A stretch of DNA of 64,000 bases from DASRAP01 sp035277145 (lineage in GTDB: Bacteria; Gemmatimonadota; Gemmatimonadetes; Gemmatimonadales; Gemmatimonadaceae), in contig DATELA010000064.1 in NCBI GenBank assembly GCA_035277145.1, positions 1-64,000 on the forward strand. Reading direction: 5' to 3'. The position numbers were made by a program, and so were the translations under genes. The notes beneath the pieces are model-generated. The model saw nothing but the letters and a program-made list of their open reading frames with translations. It was not told the DNA's origin and did not search any database. Each line of letters begins with the position of its first letter. Within the stretch, counting starts at the first letter, position 1. Below are positions 47,357 to 55,080 of this stretch, piece after piece.

Positions 47357-47375
47357 GTTTCGCTCCTCGCTCCTC
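47357..47375. repeat. right copy of the 19-bp inverted repeat
   Basis: GTTTCGCTCCTCGCTCCTC, the exact reverse complement of 46676-46694, just before the cyclase gene. The pyrimidine-rich zone extends left to about 47335. Confidence 0.8.
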
Positions 47376-47389
47376 AGTAGTTTTCCGCC

Positions 47390-48979
47390 ATGCCTATGAA
47401 GCTCGTGGCGGCAGATGGTGGCTCGACGTATGAGCTGCGCGACGGCGCACTCCAGGTCATCGGACGCGCGGTCACGTGCGACATCTCCATCGTCGATCCC
47501 ACCATCTCGCGCAAACACGCCGAGCTCACGGTGCAGGGCGACTTGCTCGCCATCAAAGATCTTGGCTCGTCGAACGGGTCGTTCATCAACGGCGCAAAGA
47601 TTTCGCAGCAGAGCGCGAAGGCCGGCGACACGGTCACATTCGGCAAACTGAACTTCACGCTCGTCGCGGGCACGGCGCCGACACCGGCGGCATCGGCACT
47701 GAGTGATCGGCCGGGCGCGACCATCGTTCGGCAAATCGCGGTCAAAGGACGCACGGGCGAACTCGCCGCCGTGCTGGAGAAAGGTTCGGCCTCGCCGTCG
47801 GGCGAACACGAATCGCAGATGTCGCCCGCAGACAAGCTCCAGCAGAAGCTTGCGATGCTGCTCGAAGTGTCGAAGGGACTGACCAAGGCGCAGACGCTCG
47901 ACAAACTGCTCGACAAGATTGCGCAGTACGCGTTCCACGTCCTCGAAGTCGATCGCACCGCTATTCTCCTGCTCGACGATCGCGGCGCACTCGTGCCGCG
48001 CATTTCGAAAGACAAGCGCGGCGGCGACGCACCGCGCGCGGTGCCGCAATCGATTGCGCGCACTGCCATGGACGAGAAAGTCGCCATTCTTTCCGACGAC
48101 GCCGGCGAAGACGTGCGCTTCGGCGGACAATCCATTCTCATGCAGCAGGTGCGCTCCGCGATGTGCGCGCCGCTCATGGGTGCCGAAGAACGATTACTCG
48201 GCGTGCTCTACGTCGATTCGAACTCGCTCACGAAACGATTTGCCGGCGATGATCTCGAGTTTTTGATTGCGTTCGCGGGTATCGCTGCGGTTGCGATCGA
48301 GAATTCACAGTTTGGCGAGCGCATTCGTCGTGAAGCCGTGGTGCGCAGCAACTTCGAACGGTTTTTTACGCCGCATCTCGCCGCGCGTATTGCGAACGCG
48401 CCCGACGCGGTGAAACTCGGCGGTGACAAGCGCATGGTCACCGTGCTCTTCAGCGACATCCGCGGATTCACGTCGTTGTCAGAGACGATGAATCCGGATG
48501 ACATGGCGCGATTGCTCACCGAGTACTTCACCGAAATGGTGGAGTGCGTGTTCCAACACGGTGGCACGCTCGACAAGTTCATCGGCGACGCGGTGATGGC
48601 GCAGTGGGGCGCGCCGCTTGGCGAACCCGACGATCCTGATCGTGCATTGCAAGCGGGCATCGCGATGATGCAAGCGCTCAAGCAACTCAACGATCAGTGG
48701 CGCGCGGAGCGCCGGCCCGAGTTGCAAATGGGCATCGGCATCAACACCGGCGAAGCGTTCGCGGGCAACATTGGTTCGGAACGGCGCCTCGAGTACACCG
48801 TCATTGGTGACACTGTGAACACGGCGAGCCGTTTGTGTGGCGCGGCGGCGGGTGGCGAGATCCTCGTGTCGCAGTCGCTCATGAAAGCGCTCACGGGAAA
48901 AGCCAACGTGGAGAAAAGCGAACCACTGGAACTCAAGGGCAAGAGCCAGCCGGTTCCCGTCTTCCGCGTCATTTGGTGA
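47390..48979 (+). CDS. FHA-GAF-adenylate/guanylate cyclase (class III)
   Basis: A 529-residue soluble protein. The FHA domain (about 4-95) has IGRAVTCDISIVDPTISRKHAEL and DLGSSNGSFING, so it reads phosphothreonine. A GAF domain follows (about 145-305). The cyclase domain (about 335-529) has metal-binding Asp in VLFSDIRGFTSLSE and DKFIGDAVMAQWG, and the transition-state Asn/Arg region YTVIGDTVNTASRL. The catalytic residues for cAMP or cGMP synthesis look intact. The stop overlaps the next start (GTGA), linking it to the LPS genes. Confidence 0.92.
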   Translation: MPMKLVAADGGSTYELRDGALQVIGRAVTCDISIVDPTISRKHAELTVQGDLLAIKDLGSSNGSFINGAKISQQSAKAGDTVTFGKLNFTLVAGTAPTPAASALSDRPGATIVRQIAVKGRTGELAAVLEKGSASPSGEHESQMSPADKLQQKLAMLLEVSKGLTKAQTLDKLLDKIAQYAFHVLEVDRTAILLLDDRGALVPRISKDKRGGDAPRAVPQSIARTAMDEKVAILSDDAGEDVRFGGQSILMQQVRSAMCAPLMGAEERLLGVLYVDSNSLTKRFAGDDLEFLIAFAGIAAVAIENSQFGERIRREAVVRSNFERFFTPHLAARIANAPDAVKLGGDKRMVTVLFSDIRGFTSLSETMNPDDMARLLTEYFTEMVECVFQHGGTLDKFIGDAVMAQWGAPLGEPDDPDRALQAGIAMMQALKQLNDQWRAERRPELQMGIGINTGEAFAGNIGSERRLEYTVIGDTVNTASRLCGAAAGGEILVSQSLMKALTGKANVEKSEPLELKGKSQPVPVFRVIW

Positions 48980-49716
48980 GAGTGGCGTTGGTACCGCCGG
49001 GGTATTCGCGCATTGCGCGGCCCGGCGTGGTGCTCGTTGTGCGCGATGATGTCGCCGAGCCGATCATGGCGGCGATGGCAACAGTTTCCTTGTATGAATG
49101 GGCCGCGACGCTTCCGTTGCGTCGTGAATTGCACGGACGCGCGCCGGCCTACGCGGTGCAATTACCGAACACCGACATGCACGTGGTCGTGCGTCGCAAT
49201 CGGCACGGCGGATTGTTTGGTCCGTTGCTCGGCGATCGTTTTGTATTGTCGCGCGCGCCGATCGAGTTGGCGATTTCTCGCGTGTTTGCGCAGCAAGGAA
49301 TTCCTACGCCTGAAGTGCTGGCGCACGCGACGCAATCCCTGAATTGGCTGCATCGTCGCATTGATGTGGTGACGCGATTGCTTCCTGCGGGGCGTGATCT
49401 TGGCGAAGTGCTGTTGCACGGTAGCGGTGGGCCTGAACGCGACGCGGTGTGGCACGCGGTCGGTGTGTTGCTGAAATCGCTGCGCGAGACGGGTGCGTGG
49501 CACCGCGATCTCAACGTGAAGAACATCTATTTGATCGAGGAGCCCTCTGCCCCGCCGCGTGCCGCGGTGCTCGATCTCGATCGTGTGTTGTTCGATATCC
49601 CTGGTCCGACGGTGGCCGAAGCGAATGTGGCGCGACTGGGTCGATCGTTGCGGAAGTGGCGCGCGACGCGCGGAGCGCAGGTGACCGACGCGGAAATCAG
49701 GGCGCTTTCGGTATGA
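48976..49716 (+). CDS. KdkA/WaaP-like lipopolysaccharide core kinase
   Basis: A 246-residue protein from GTG 48976, overlapping the cyclase stop. The kinase-like catalytic loop reads WHRDLNVKNIYL and the metal-binding motif is VLDLDRVLFD, as in 3-deoxy-D-manno-octulosonic acid kinases; an upstream segment LSRAPIELAISRVFAQQGIPTPEVL fits the N-lobe. It probably phosphorylates KDO or a core sugar of LPS in the cytoplasm. Its stop overlaps the glycosyltransferase start (ATGA). Confidence 0.82.
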   Translation: MRVALVPPGYSRIARPGVVLVVRDDVAEPIMAAMATVSLYEWAATLPLRRELHGRAPAYAVQLPNTDMHVVVRRNRHGGLFGPLLGDRFVLSRAPIELAISRVFAQQGIPTPEVLAHATQSLNWLHRRIDVVTRLLPAGRDLGEVLLHGSGGPERDAVWHAVGVLLKSLRETGAWHRDLNVKNIYLIEEPSAPPRAAVLDLDRVLFDIPGPTVAEANVARLGRSLRKWRATRGAQVTDAEIRALSV

Positions 49717-50774
49717 CGCGCGTTCCGTTGAATCGCATTTGTGTTGTGATGATGAGCGCGGTGGGCGACGCGGTGCATGCGTTGTCGGTAGTGACCGCTT
49801 TGAAGCGACACAACCCTGCCGCGAAGATCACGTGGGTGTTGCAGCCGGGTCCGGCGTCGATGATTCGCGGGCATCCTGATGTCGACGACATCATCGTGTT
49901 CGAGCGCGGGAATGGGTGGCGCGCATTTCGCGATGTGCGTCGCGCGTTGAGTGGGCGCACGTTCGATGTGGTGTTGAATCTGCAGGTGTATTTCAAGGCG
50001 GGGATTGTGACGTGGTTTACGCGCGCGCCGGTGAAGTTGGGATTTGATCGTGAGCGTGCGCGCGATGCGAACTGGTTGTTCACGACGGATCGCATTCCGC
50101 CGCACGCGCAGCAGCACGTGCAGGATCAGTATTTCGAATTTCTGGATTGGCTTGGTGTGGCGTCGAAGCCGGTGACGTGGGGGCTTGGGCCCTGGGCGGA
50201 TGAGCGTGCGTGGCAGCGCGAGTTTTTTGCGCCGTTCGATCGTCCGGCTGCGGCGATTGTTGTGGCGACGAGCAAGGCTGAGAAGGACTGGATGCCGGAG
50301 CGGTGGGCTCGTGTGTGTGACGCGTTGTACGGGGATTTTGGCTTGCAGCCGATTCTTGTCGGCGGCAAGTCGCCGCGCGAGTTGCACGCCGAGTCTGTGA
50401 TTCGAGGCGCCGCGAAAGTGCCGGTGGTGTCTGCGCTCGGCAGCGGTTTGCGGAAGCTGGTAGGAATTCTTGATGGGAGCGCGTTGGCGTTGTCACCCGA
50501 TACGGGTCCGTTGCACATGAGTGTCGCGCTGAACCGTCCTGTGATTGGGATGTATGGGTACACGAACGCGAAGCGTGCGGGGCCGTACGACAAGTTTCGC
50601 GATTTGATGATCGACGCGTACGGCGATCCTGGCGAGGATTATCCGATCACGATGGAGTATCGCTACGATCGGATGGAGCGGATTTCGGTGGAGGACGTAT
50701 TGGCGCGTGTGGCGCTGTGGCGCGAGCGATATCGCGCGTCGCATCCACCTGGTGGCGGTGGCGCGAACAAATGA
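49713..50774 (+). CDS. glycosyltransferase family 9 (heptosyltransferase-like)
   Basis: A 353-residue protein from ATG 49713. The GT9 pattern is present: VVMMSAVGDAVHALSVVTALKRHNP at the start, a VATSKAEKDWMPERWARVCDAL segment, LVGGKSPREL, and the C-terminal LALSPDTGPLHMSVALNRPVIGMYG that binds the donor sugar-nucleotide. It adds a heptose or related sugar to the LPS inner core. The GC-rich third-position bias shifts to T/G here (many GTG/TTG), unlike neighbours. intI begins 20 bases downstream on the same strand. Confidence 0.9.
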   Translation: MTRVPLNRICVVMMSAVGDAVHALSVVTALKRHNPAAKITWVLQPGPASMIRGHPDVDDIIVFERGNGWRAFRDVRRALSGRTFDVVLNLQVYFKAGIVTWFTRAPVKLGFDRERARDANWLFTTDRIPPHAQQHVQDQYFEFLDWLGVASKPVTWGLGPWADERAWQREFFAPFDRPAAAIVVATSKAEKDWMPERWARVCDALYGDFGLQPILVGGKSPRELHAESVIRGAAKVPVVSALGSGLRKLVGILDGSALALSPDTGPLHMSVALNRPVIGMYGYTNAKRAGPYDKFRDLMIDAYGDPGEDYPITMEYRYDRMERISVEDVLARVALWRERYRASHPPGGGGANK

Positions 50775-50794
50775 TGATGGGCGCGTAGGAACGG

Positions 50795-51799
50795 TTGCAC
50801 ACATTTGACGATGCGGTTGCATGTTGCCGCATGACGTTTCCGCGCGCACGGCTCGACGACAAACCGCTGACATTGATTGGGCAACTTCGGCGCCACCTTC
50901 GCACTCGGCGATTCAGCCCGCGCACCGAGGAGGCCTACGTAATGTGGACGCGGCGCTTCGTCCGATTCTGCGACATGAAGCACCCGAGTGTGCTGGGCGC
51001 GTCCGATGTCCGCCGGTTTCTGAGTGCGCTGGCAAATGAGAGTCGCGTGAGCGCGGCGACGCAGAATCAGGCGCATTCGGCGTTGTTGTTTTTGTATCGC
51101 GACGTGCTTCGTCAAGCGCTGCCGTGGTTGGATGGTGTCGTCCACGCGAAGCGGCCAAAACGTGTGCCGACCGTGCTGACGCATGACGAAGTGCATCGGC
51201 TGCTCGGCGCGCTGTCGGGTACGCGCCGGCTCATCGCAACCGTGTTGTATGGTGCGGGCCTGCGCGTGATGGAGGGCGTTTCGCTTCGCATCAAAGACAT
51301 CGATCTGGCGAAGCGCACGATTACCGTGCGCGAAGGCAAAGGGAAGCGCGACCGGGTGACCGTGTTCCCCGATTCGCTGGTGCCCGCGATGCGCGTGCAT
51401 CTCGAGCGAGTTGAACAGCTCTGGCGTGGCGACCTTGGTGACCCTGCGTTCGCCGTGCCGATGCCGGGCGCATTTGGCGCGAAGGCTCCCAGCGCCCCGC
51501 GCTCGTGGGAATGGTACTGGGCGTTTCCCGGTCGCGTGCGCCATCGCGGGACGCGCTACCACACGCACCCGACAACGATTCAGCGGGCGGTTGCGCACGC
51601 TGCTCGGGCTGTTCGATTGGGTAAGCGCGTCAGCTGTCACGTGCTGCGACACTCGTTTGCGACGCACCTGCTCGAGGCGGGCTACGACCTTCGCACCATC
51701 CAGGAGCTCATGGGCCACGAGGATGTCAGCACGACGATGCTCTACACCCATGTGCTGAACCGTGGCGGACGCGGCGTTCGGAGCCCGGCAGACCTGTAG
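50795..51799 (+). CDS. intI: integron integrase IntI
   Basis: A 334-residue tyrosine recombinase from TTG 50795; ATG 50831 (322 residues) is an equally good start. Catalytic residues by the longer numbering: Arg157 (YGAGLRVMEG), Lys184 region (REGKGKRDRV), His282 and Arg285 (CHVLRHSFATHLLEAGYD), His308 (LMGHEDVSTTM) and Tyr317 (LYTHV). Between them (about 212-250) lies the extra helix found only in IntI, PAFAVPMPGAFGAKAPSAP then RSWEWYWAFP, matching the IntI1 layout. The end GGRGVRSPADL is also typical. It recombines attI and attC sites. It is transcribed toward the cassettes, the reverse of class 1 integrons, and 20 bases after the GT9 gene, so read-through into the array is likely. Confidence 0.96.
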   Translation: MHTFDDAVACCRMTFPRARLDDKPLTLIGQLRRHLRTRRFSPRTEEAYVMWTRRFVRFCDMKHPSVLGASDVRRFLSALANESRVSAATQNQAHSALLFLYRDVLRQALPWLDGVVHAKRPKRVPTVLTHDEVHRLLGALSGTRRLIATVLYGAGLRVMEGVSLRIKDIDLAKRTITVREGKGKRDRVTVFPDSLVPAMRVHLERVEQLWRGDLGDPAFAVPMPGAFGAKAPSAPRSWEWYWAFPGRVRHRGTRYHTHPTTIQRAVAHAARAVRLGKRVSCHVLRHSFATHLLEAGYDLRTIQELMGHEDVSTTMLYTHVLNRGGRGVRSPADL

Positions 51800-51995
51800 C
51801 ACTGTGCTCCCCGCGATGCTCCAAACCCCAAACCAAATGCAGCGGCGTTATGCAGACTCGCCGAAGCAGCCTATCGCGGCGCCCTCCCGACTCACGCGCT
51901 GCTAACATCGTGTCACTGGCTGCGTTGCAAAACTCCGGACGTTTTTCGGTCGGTGAATCCTTGCAAGCGCGACGCAGCCTTTACTTTCGTTTGCA

Positions 51996-52038
51996 GCCTA
52001 ACATGGCGAGTTTTGAATCCACCTAATACTCGTTAGGT
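51996..52038 (+). other. candidate attI recombination site
   Basis: ACCTAAT (52021-52027) and GTTAGGT (52032-52038) form an inverted core pair four bases apart, as expected for the L and R boxes of a simple attI site; GCCTAAC at 51996-52002 may be an accessory integrase-binding site. Recombination would occur after the G at 52032. It is 197 bases 3' of intI. The first cassette ends in ACCTAAC, the exact complement of this core. Confidence 0.7.
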
Positions 52039-52052
52039 CGCGACACGATCCT

Positions 52053-52637
52053 ATGCGGATAACTGTTCTCGGCGGCACTGCTTTCGCACTTGCGAGTGCT
52101 CCGGGTCTGGCGCAGACACCGATCACGCGCGACTCAGCGGAGATTGCGGTGCTGCGCACCGTAGCGCGAAGGACGATGCCTCGGGACTCAGCGACGGTAA
52201 CGATCACTGCGCGGGCGGGTTATTCGTGTCGTCATCAAACCCTTCACGCCTGCGTCGCTGATTCTAGCGATCTTCATTTTTATGTTCCGCCGGACGACAG
52301 CTTGCGAGCGCGCATCCCGCTGGCTGCTGCCGATTTCCAGCTGCGTCGAGACAGCACCACGGGTACCGCACGCGCCCTGGCGGAGCGCCTCAAGAGCTTC
52401 GCGCCGACGGCGCCACGTCCAGGAAATGAGGACCGCTGTCGACTTCGTCGGGAACTCGCGCTCACGCGCGTTGGATTCGATCCATCGCTGCAGGTTGCGT
52501 TTGTGACGTACTACTTGACGGTTGGCCCCGGTCCGTATCCAGGGTGCGGTTACGTTCAAACGGGCGCGTACTTCCTTCGCCGCACGGCGAGTGGCGAGTG
52601 GGACTTGGTCGCCGCCTTGCCGGGAATCATTACTTGA
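52053..52637 (+). CDS. cassette 1: secreted protein of unknown function
   Basis: A 194-residue protein from ATG 52053, 15 bases after the attI core. A signal peptide (LGGTAFALASAPGLAQ) is followed by a helical segment DSAEIAVLRTVARRTM, paired cysteines (SCRHQTLHAC, DRCRLRRE, PGCGYVQTG) and a C-terminal GEWDLVAALPGII. The FVTYYLTVGPGPYPG part suggests a beta sandwich. No family recognised. As the cassette nearest attI it is the last one inserted and the best placed for expression. Confidence 0.75.
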   Translation: MRITVLGGTAFALASAPGLAQTPITRDSAEIAVLRTVARRTMPRDSATVTITARAGYSCRHQTLHACVADSSDLHFYVPPDDSLRARIPLAAADFQLRRDSTTGTARALAERLKSFAPTAPRPGNEDRCRLRRELALTRVGFDPSLQVAFVTYYLTVGPGPYPGCGYVQTGAYFLRRTASGEWDLVAALPGIIT

Positions 52638-52653
52638 CCTTCGGCGCGCCGCG

Positions 52654-52767
52654 ACCTAACCAGGCGTTGGTGCTGACGAACGCGCGATTTCTGAGGCGGC
52701 CTGCTCGCTTCGCTCGCTGGCCGCATTCATTATTAGGCGTTCGCAGCACAACGCCATCTCGTTAGAC
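52654..52767 (+). repeat. attC 1
   Basis: R'' ACCTAAC (52654-52660), L'' GGCGTTGGTGCTG, a central stem GCGGCC/GGCCGC, L' CAGCACAACGCC and R' GTTAGAC (52761-52767). L'' has one extra G relative to L', the extrahelical base that sets strand choice. 114 bases, subfamily A. Confidence 0.92.
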
Positions 52768-52791
52768 CGACCACAACCTCTCGATTGAGTT

Positions 52792-53010
52792 GTGGACATT
52801 TCGTTGACTCGCATGGCTCAAGCAAAATCCCAGATGGCGACGGACGCGGCACCGCAATTCAACGAGGCCACGCGCGAAGCGCTAGCAGCGCTGCGCCACG
52901 CCGCGGACGAGTGGGCGCGCGGCAATCCGGAAGAACCGTCGACAGAAGAAACGCTAGAGCGTGTGTTGCAACCGTTCTTCAACCGACGCTTTCTCCGGCG
53001 TCCCTACTAG
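52792..53010 (+). CDS. cassette 2: small helical protein of unknown function
   Basis: 72 residues from GTG 52792, or 65 from ATG 52813 (MAQAKSQMATD). Predicted mostly helical: FNEATREALAALRHAADEWARG, then a Pro/Glu-rich EEPSTEETLERVLQPFF and a basic end RRFLRRPY. No family recognised. It is the only ORF that fits between attC 1 and attC 2 on the sense strand, which supports it. Confidence 0.6.
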   Translation: MDISLTRMAQAKSQMATDAAPQFNEATREALAALRHAADEWARGNPEEPSTEETLERVLQPFFNRRFLRRPY

Positions 53011-53034
53011 CGACCGTTCATTGTCGCGGCGGCG

Positions 53035-53138
53035 GTCTAACGCACGTTGATGCTGACAAACGCTGACAATTTCGGTAGCGTTCGCTGGCGCTCACGCATT
53101 TCATCTGAGCGTTTGCAGCATAACGTTGTTCGTTAGCT
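53035..53138 (+). repeat. attC 2
   Basis: R'' GTCTAAC (53035-53041), L'' CACGTTGATGCTG, L' CAGCATAACGTTG, R' GTTAGCT (53132-53138). 104 bases. Inner sequence differs from attC 1 and matches attC 7 closely (subfamily B). R'' complements the core at the start of this cassette (GTTAGAC). Confidence 0.9.
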
Positions 53139-53160
53139 GGACGGACCACCGGATGATGTG

Positions 53161-53664
53161 ATGTACGCCTTGCGCTGTACACGATCGCTCCTCGCTCGCT
53201 TCCGCAAAGCGTCAATCGACGAGATTGCATCGCCGTCGCCGGCAACGACCGTGCTTGGTGACTGGTACGCCAACGATCTCAATGTCGGTCGTCATCGACT
53301 CATCCTCTGCACAAGCGCGCGTTCCTTGCTGACCGTCGTTGTCCCTGCACGCGACCTCACAGACCTGCCTCGCCGCGTCGCCGAGTCCGCTGCAGTGTTG
53401 CTCGCGTCGCTCGGCGTTCGCCACGAGCTCATTCGTGCCGAAGTCCGTGAGATGCAATGGATCCAAGTGGCGCGAACGGAGAGTCGGTCCGTCCTCGGCT
53501 CGATGAACGATTTTGCGTTTAGTGTCGACGCGTACTTTCGCGGCGATCGCGACTCGGTTGCGCTCCAGGAGCTCGATCGGTGGTTGGCCGACACGCCGTG
53601 CAAACCGCTCCAATTTCGCTCGCCCGCAGAGGTCGCAGGCGAGCTCATGCGAGCCGCCAGCTAA
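53161..53664 (+). CDS. cassette 3: DUF6933-like protein
   Basis: 167 residues from ATG 53161 (GTG 53158 adds one). It begins MYALRCTRSLLARFRK and has LGDWYANDLNVGRHRLILCTSARSLLTVVVPAR (in two parts around a turn) and SRSVLGSMNDFAFSVDAYF, which match my recollection of the DUF6933 family, whose function is not known. The stop codon TAA lies inside the R'' core of the following attC. Cytoplasmic, no signal. Confidence 0.75.
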   Translation: MYALRCTRSLLARFRKASIDEIASPSPATTVLGDWYANDLNVGRHRLILCTSARSLLTVVVPARDLTDLPRRVAESAAVLLASLGVRHELIRAEVREMQWIQVARTESRSVLGSMNDFAFSVDAYFRGDRDSVALQELDRWLADTPCKPLQFRSPAEVAGELMRAAS

Positions 53665-53770
53665 CAGGGCGTTGCTGCTGTCGAACGCGATTTCGGACGC
53701 GGCCGGCTCGCTTCGCTCGCTGGCCGCATTCATTATTAGGCGTTCGCAGCAGAACGCCAACTCGTTAGCT
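53659..53770 (+). repeat. attC 3
   Basis: R'' AGCTAAC (53659-53665), L'' GGCGTTGCTGCTG, central stem GCGGCCGGCTCGC and complement, L' CAGCAGAACGCC, R' GTTAGCT (53764-53770). 112 bases, subfamily A. L' carries a compensating G that keeps pairing with L''. Confidence 0.92.
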
Positions 53771-53815
53771 GGACGCACGACTGTCGAGCCCACTCAGGCA
53801 CTACACTCTCAGACT

Positions 53816-54259
53816 ATGCTGCGCGCAATCATCAACTTGCTCACGGGAAGAACAGCGGCGGTGAGCGCACCTCAGATGCAGCATCCCGAGATCGGAGTTG
53901 TCGAGTTCAACGCCGCGGCCGGTGAATGGAGTACTGCGGGCGAGAGCGAAGTATCGTTTGTCGGACTTCCCGGCACTGCTGCTGGCCCGGATGAATCCGC
54001 CGTCGCATCCCTAGTCGCGCGCCAGCGAGAGGTTGATCGCTACTGGACGATGTGCGAATCGGACCTGCGATTCATCGCCGAAGGCTTTGACTCGATTCCC
54101 AAGGGTCTCCCAATTCGGGAACTCTATCGTGTCACCGCGTTCGCTTGGGGTGCTGAGGAGTGGGAGGTCTGCTTCCAGACGCTCGACCGTCACAAGTGGA
54201 TCTACGTTGCAATGCAGTTCAGTGGGGATGAACTGGTGTCTAACTCGATCACAACCTAG
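53816..54259 (+). CDS. cassette 4: protein of unknown function
   Basis: 147 residues from ATG 53816. After a short helix (LRAIINLLTGR) comes a beta-rich part: HPEIGVVEFNAAAGEWST, VSFVGLPG, then a long helix (SLVARQREVDRYWTMCESDLRFIAEGF, shown in part) and LYRVTAFAWGAEEWEVCFQTLDRHKWIYVAMQF at the end. The architecture resembles small immunity-type or DUF proteins that pair a sheet with one long helix. No firm family. The frame upstream to 53513 is the translated attC and cassette 3 in another phase. Confidence 0.65.
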   Translation: MLRAIINLLTGRTAAVSAPQMQHPEIGVVEFNAAAGEWSTAGESEVSFVGLPGTAAGPDESAVASLVARQREVDRYWTMCESDLRFIAEGFDSIPKGLPIRELYRVTAFAWGAEEWEVCFQTLDRHKWIYVAMQFSGDELVSNSITT

Positions 54260-54277
54260 AGCGTTCGCGCCGCTGCC

Positions 54278-54415
54278 AGCTAACGACGCTTGCTGCTGAT
54301 GAACGCGGTGCGGATGCAGTTGTGGGGCGGCCGCCCCGTGAAGTATGGGACGGCCTAGCGGCCGCCCCACAACTGCTTCTTATTGAAGCGTTCACAGCAG
54401 AAGCTGACGTTAGGC
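54278..54415 (+). repeat. attC 4 with perfect 19-bp inner hairpin
   Basis: R'' AGCTAAC (54278-54284), L'' GACGCTTGCTGCTG, R' GTTAGGC (54409-54415). The centre is unlike the other sites: a perfect inverted repeat, GCAGTTGTGGGGCGGCCGC at 54316-54334 and its complement at 54358-54376, with a 23-base loop. 138 bases in total, one of the two longest attC sites here. Confidence 0.9.
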
Positions 54416-54434
54416 TGACCACAACCATCCACAT

Positions 54435-54947
54435 TTGCCAAGACGCAAAACTATTCGGCCGCTTTCTGTCGACGAGGCAACCGCGCTTGCAACGCCACTG
54501 GTTGGCATGCCGATATCATATACCTGGCGTGGCTACGGTTCTGCAATGTTCCTGGAATGCGGCCGACTGCGACGCGTACGAGGCCACCGCGAGAAATGGT
54601 TTACTCACCCGCGCGGTGAGATTCACATAATGATTCAGTGGAGCTGGCGAGTAGAGAAACCTCGCTCGATTGACTTCGGAAGCTGGAGCACCAATCCCCG
54701 CATCGACGTTGGCATCTTGCTGCTAGCTGGCCCGACAATCGAGAGCGTTCACTTCGACGGCGAACTACCGGAACTGACGCTCGCGCTGTCGGATCGGCGA
54801 CGCATCAAGACGTTCATGACGGAACAGAGTCAACCGGCGTGGACCATGTTCTTAGCGGATGACAGCTGGATTACCGTGGAACGAGGACGGCTGATGCACG
54901 ACACACAAAACCAGCTTAAGGCAAAGCGTCGATGGCCGTCAGCCTAA
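54435..54947 (+). CDS. cassette 5: protein of unknown function
   Basis: 170 residues from TTG 54435; the first ATG is 24 codons in and would cut the conserved-looking start. Features: FLECGRLRRVRG, GEIHIMIQWSWRVEKPRSIDFGSWSTNPRI (in two parts), LPELTLALSDRRRIKTFMTEQSQPAWTMFLADDSWITVERGRL near the end. Alternating strands with conserved-type Trp/Gly suggest a real globular family, but no name can be given. The stop TAA is part of the R'' core of attC 5. Confidence 0.65.
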   Translation: MPRRKTIRPLSVDEATALATPLVGMPISYTWRGYGSAMFLECGRLRRVRGHREKWFTHPRGEIHIMIQWSWRVEKPRSIDFGSWSTNPRIDVGILLLAGPTIESVHFDGELPELTLALSDRRRIKTFMTEQSQPAWTMFLADDSWITVERGRLMHDTQNQLKAKRRWPSA

Positions 54948-55055
54948 CCGGGCGTTGGTGCTGACGAACGCGCGATTTCGGACGCGGCCGGCTCGCTGCG
55001 CTCGCTGGCCGCATTCATTATTAAGCGTTCGCAGCACAACGCCAGCTCGTTATGC
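54942..55055 (+). repeat. attC 5
   Basis: R'' GCCTAAC (54942-54948), L'' GGCGTTGGTGCTG, L' CAGCACAACGCC, R' GTTATGC (55049-55055). 114 bases, subfamily A. R'' complements the GTTAGGC at the start of the cassette. Confidence 0.92.
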
Positions 55056-55080
55056 CGACGACAACCGCGTCTGAGTCGAA

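Larger units (their letters stand above)
46676..47375. mobile_element. candidate IVS-like element: four-helix-bundle gene between 19-bp inverted repeats
   Basis: About 700 bases bounded by perfect 19-base inverted repeats (46676-46694 and 47357-47375) and containing one gene of the 23S rRNA intervening-sequence protein family. 23S IVS elements have the same build: an IVP gene inside an inverted-repeat stem. Here it sits between trpE and a cyclase gene, not in rRNA. Mobility is inferred only; no target duplication has been established. Confidence 0.4.

Noticed and set aside
51800..51995. A Pc-type cassette promoter between intI and attI
   Set aside because: TTGCAA at 51961 has no acceptable -10 at 16-18 bases; other hexamer pairs are equally weak, so none is annotated.
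54961..55030. Short open frames with sequences like RFARWPHSLLGVRSTTPTR and LRSLAAFIIRRSQ that repeat through 52-61 kb
   Set aside because: They are the translated attC sites, in all frames, and explain why similar short peptides recur.
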